A stretch of 64,000 nt of DNA from Dryomyza anilis. Lineage: Eukaryota > Arthropoda > Insecta > Diptera > Dryomyzidae. Location of the stretch: assembly GCA_951804985.1 (NCBI GenBank), contig OX638130.1:85903069-85967068 (forward strand), in the 5' to 3' direction. The first letter of the stretch is position 1. The number at the start of each line of letters is the position of its first letter. A program made the translations under genes and the position numbers. Under the pieces are notes generated by a model. That model worked only from the letters and a program-made list of their open reading frames with translations. It was not told the origin of the DNA and did no database searches. This document shows, piece by piece, positions 62,420 through 64,000 of the stretch.

Positions 62420-62491
62420 TGGAGATGCCGGGGTTTGAACCCGGGACTTCTCACATGCGAAGCGAGCGCTCTACCACTGAGCTACATCCCC
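62420..62491 (-). tRNA. tRNA-Ala (CGC anticodon)
   Basis: The minus strand folds as a 72-base tRNA without intron. The acceptor stem GGGGATG pairs with CATCTCC, including the G3-U70 wobble pair that marks alanine tRNAs, with discriminator A. The D arm is TAGCTCAGTGGTAGAGC. The anticodon arm CTCGC-TTCGCAT-GTGAG gives CGC (reads GCG). The T stem is CCGGG / CCCGG. The A box is standard. The B box reads GGTTTGAACCC, with T in place of the nearly invariant C56, which could weaken TFIIIC binding and the D-T loop contact. A Pol III terminator follows. Confidence 0.92.
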
Positions 62492-62689
62492 GGATAACCC
62501 ATTGTACTCAGAATTTGTTGGGCCTATGATTATGAGTTATACGGACCCCGGAAATATATGTATGCCTTATTAATACCAACTTTTAACTTTTCAATAAAAT
62601 TTTAAAATTTAATTTGACTTTTGGTAAAAATTGAAATTTGTTTTAAGGGTGCCTTATTTGTTCTTTAGTTATTTTTAAATTTATTATAA

Positions 62690-64000
62690 ATAGAATAGAA
62701 TTTCTAATTGAACAATTTTTCACATAAATTTCAATTTTTCACTAAAAATTCAATTTGTCACTAAAAATTCAATTTAAAACTTAAAATTAATTTTTTCACT
62801 AAAAATTAGTTTTTCACTAAAAATTAATTTTTCACTTAAAATTCAATTTTTCAGTTAAATTTCAATTTTTCACTAAAAATTCAATTTTTCATCAAAAATT
62901 AAATTTTTCACTAAAAATTCAATTTTTCACTTAAAATTAAATTTTTTACTACAAATTCAATTTTTCACTTAAAATTAAATTTTTCACTTAAAATTCAATT
63001 TTTCACTAAAAATTCAATTTTTCACTAAAAATTCAATTTTTCACTAAAAATTAAATTTTTCACTAAAAATTCAATTTTTCACTAAAAATTCAATTTTTCA
63101 CTAAAAATTCAATTTTTCACTTAAATTCAATTTTTCATTTAAAATTCAATTTTTCACTAAAAATTCAAATTTTCACTATAAATTCAAATTTTCACTAAAA
63201 ATTATATTTTCACTTAAAATTCAATTTTTCACTAAAAATTCAATTTTTCACTAAAAATTCAATTTTTCACTAAAAATTCAATTTTTCACTAAAAATTCAA
63301 ATTTTCACTAAAAATTCAATTTTTCACTAAAAATTCAATTTTTCACTAAAAATTCAATTTTTCACTAAAAATTCAATTTTTCATTTAAAGTTCAATTTTT
63401 CACTAAAAATTCAAATTTTCACTTAAAATTAATTTTTCACTAAAAATTCAATTTTTCACTAAAAATTCAAAATTTCACTAAAAATTCAATTTTTCACTGA
63501 AAATTAAATTTTTCACTAAAAATTCAATTTTTCACTAAAAATTCAATTTGTCACTAAAAATTCAATTTTTCACTAAAAATTCAATTTTTCACTTAAAATT
63601 AAATTTTCACTTAAAATTCAATTTTTCACTTAAAATTCAATTTTTCACTAAAAATTCAATTTGTCACTAAAAATTCAATTTTTCACTAAAAATTCAAATT
63701 TTCACTAAAAATTCTATTATTTCACTAAAAATTCTATTATTTCACTAAAATAAATTTGTCACTTAAAATTCAATTTTCCACACAAAATAAAATGTTCCAC
63801 GTAAAACTAAATGTTCTTGACAAAAATTAAATTCAATTTTGCACACTAAATTTAATATTTCTATAAAATTCAATATTTATCTCAAGTTTCAGTTTTTCAA
63901 AACAAATTCAATTATTCATGAAAAATATTTCAATTTGATATAAAATTCCAGTTTTTCTTATCGAATTTAATTTTTTTTTTTTACAAATTCAAATTTAAAT
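62690..64000. repeat. Minisatellite of a 19-20-bp unit, CAATTTTTCACTAAAAATT
   Basis: More than fifty near-perfect units run head to tail from about 62700 to 63780, then degenerate to the window end. Variants include CACTTAAAATT, CATTTAAAATT and CAAATTTTCAC. The unit is the reverse complement of the degenerate units at 38133-39500. Confidence 0.9.

Overview
The window is AT-rich eukaryotic DNA from a higher fly (Diptera, probably Schizophora; I cannot name the species). The clearest landmark is the 3' half of highwire (hiw, the fly MYCBP2/PHR E3 ligase). Other support comes from GT-AG introns of fly size, a tRNA-derived SINE of a type I recall from acalyptrate flies, RTE-like non-LTR elements, hAT and Tc1/mariner-type MITEs and AT-rich minisatellites.

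Layout. 0.08-2.9 kb is a non-autonomous hAT element with 14-bp terminal inverted repeats and 8-bp target duplications. 3.0-14.4 kb is a tandemly duplicated C2H2 zinc-finger locus. Its first copy is a pseudogene split by a mariner-like MITE (4.35-4.75 kb) and a dead RTE-like retrotransposon (5.2-8.35 kb). Its second and third copies have joined through a hybrid exon (12945-13052) into one gene model of seven exons and 725 codons, open throughout. 14.4-16.6 kb is intergenic.

16.66-32.41 kb, minus strand, carries ten highwire exons, which encode the filamin-like, DOC, B-box-like and RING/tandem-cysteine parts. One 5.5-kb intron is packed with nested inverted-repeat elements, a tRNA-derived SINE and a second RTE-like fragment. 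The annotated end of highwire is followed in frame by 63 more sense codons, which suggests stop-codon readthrough.

32.4-56.5 kb has no secure gene. It holds SINEs, MITEs (TA, TAA and 8-bp target duplications), minisatellites and two fold-back-like repeats. One MITE (47.81-48.64 kb) carries a heat-shock-type promoter: six TTC units at exact 10-bp spacing upstream of a TATA box. At 56.98-57.59 kb, plus strand, is the first coding exon of a secreted or membrane leucine-rich-repeat protein. The rest of that gene, and the 5' half of highwire, must lie beyond the right edge, so the two opposite-strand genes would overlap. The right end holds TCGATATCG-rich repeats, a tRNA-Ala(CGC) gene (62420-62491, minus) and a 1.1-kb array of a 19-20-bp AT repeat.

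No operon or prokaryotic structure is present. Highwire and the LRR protein could both act in neurons, but the window itself does not link them functionally.
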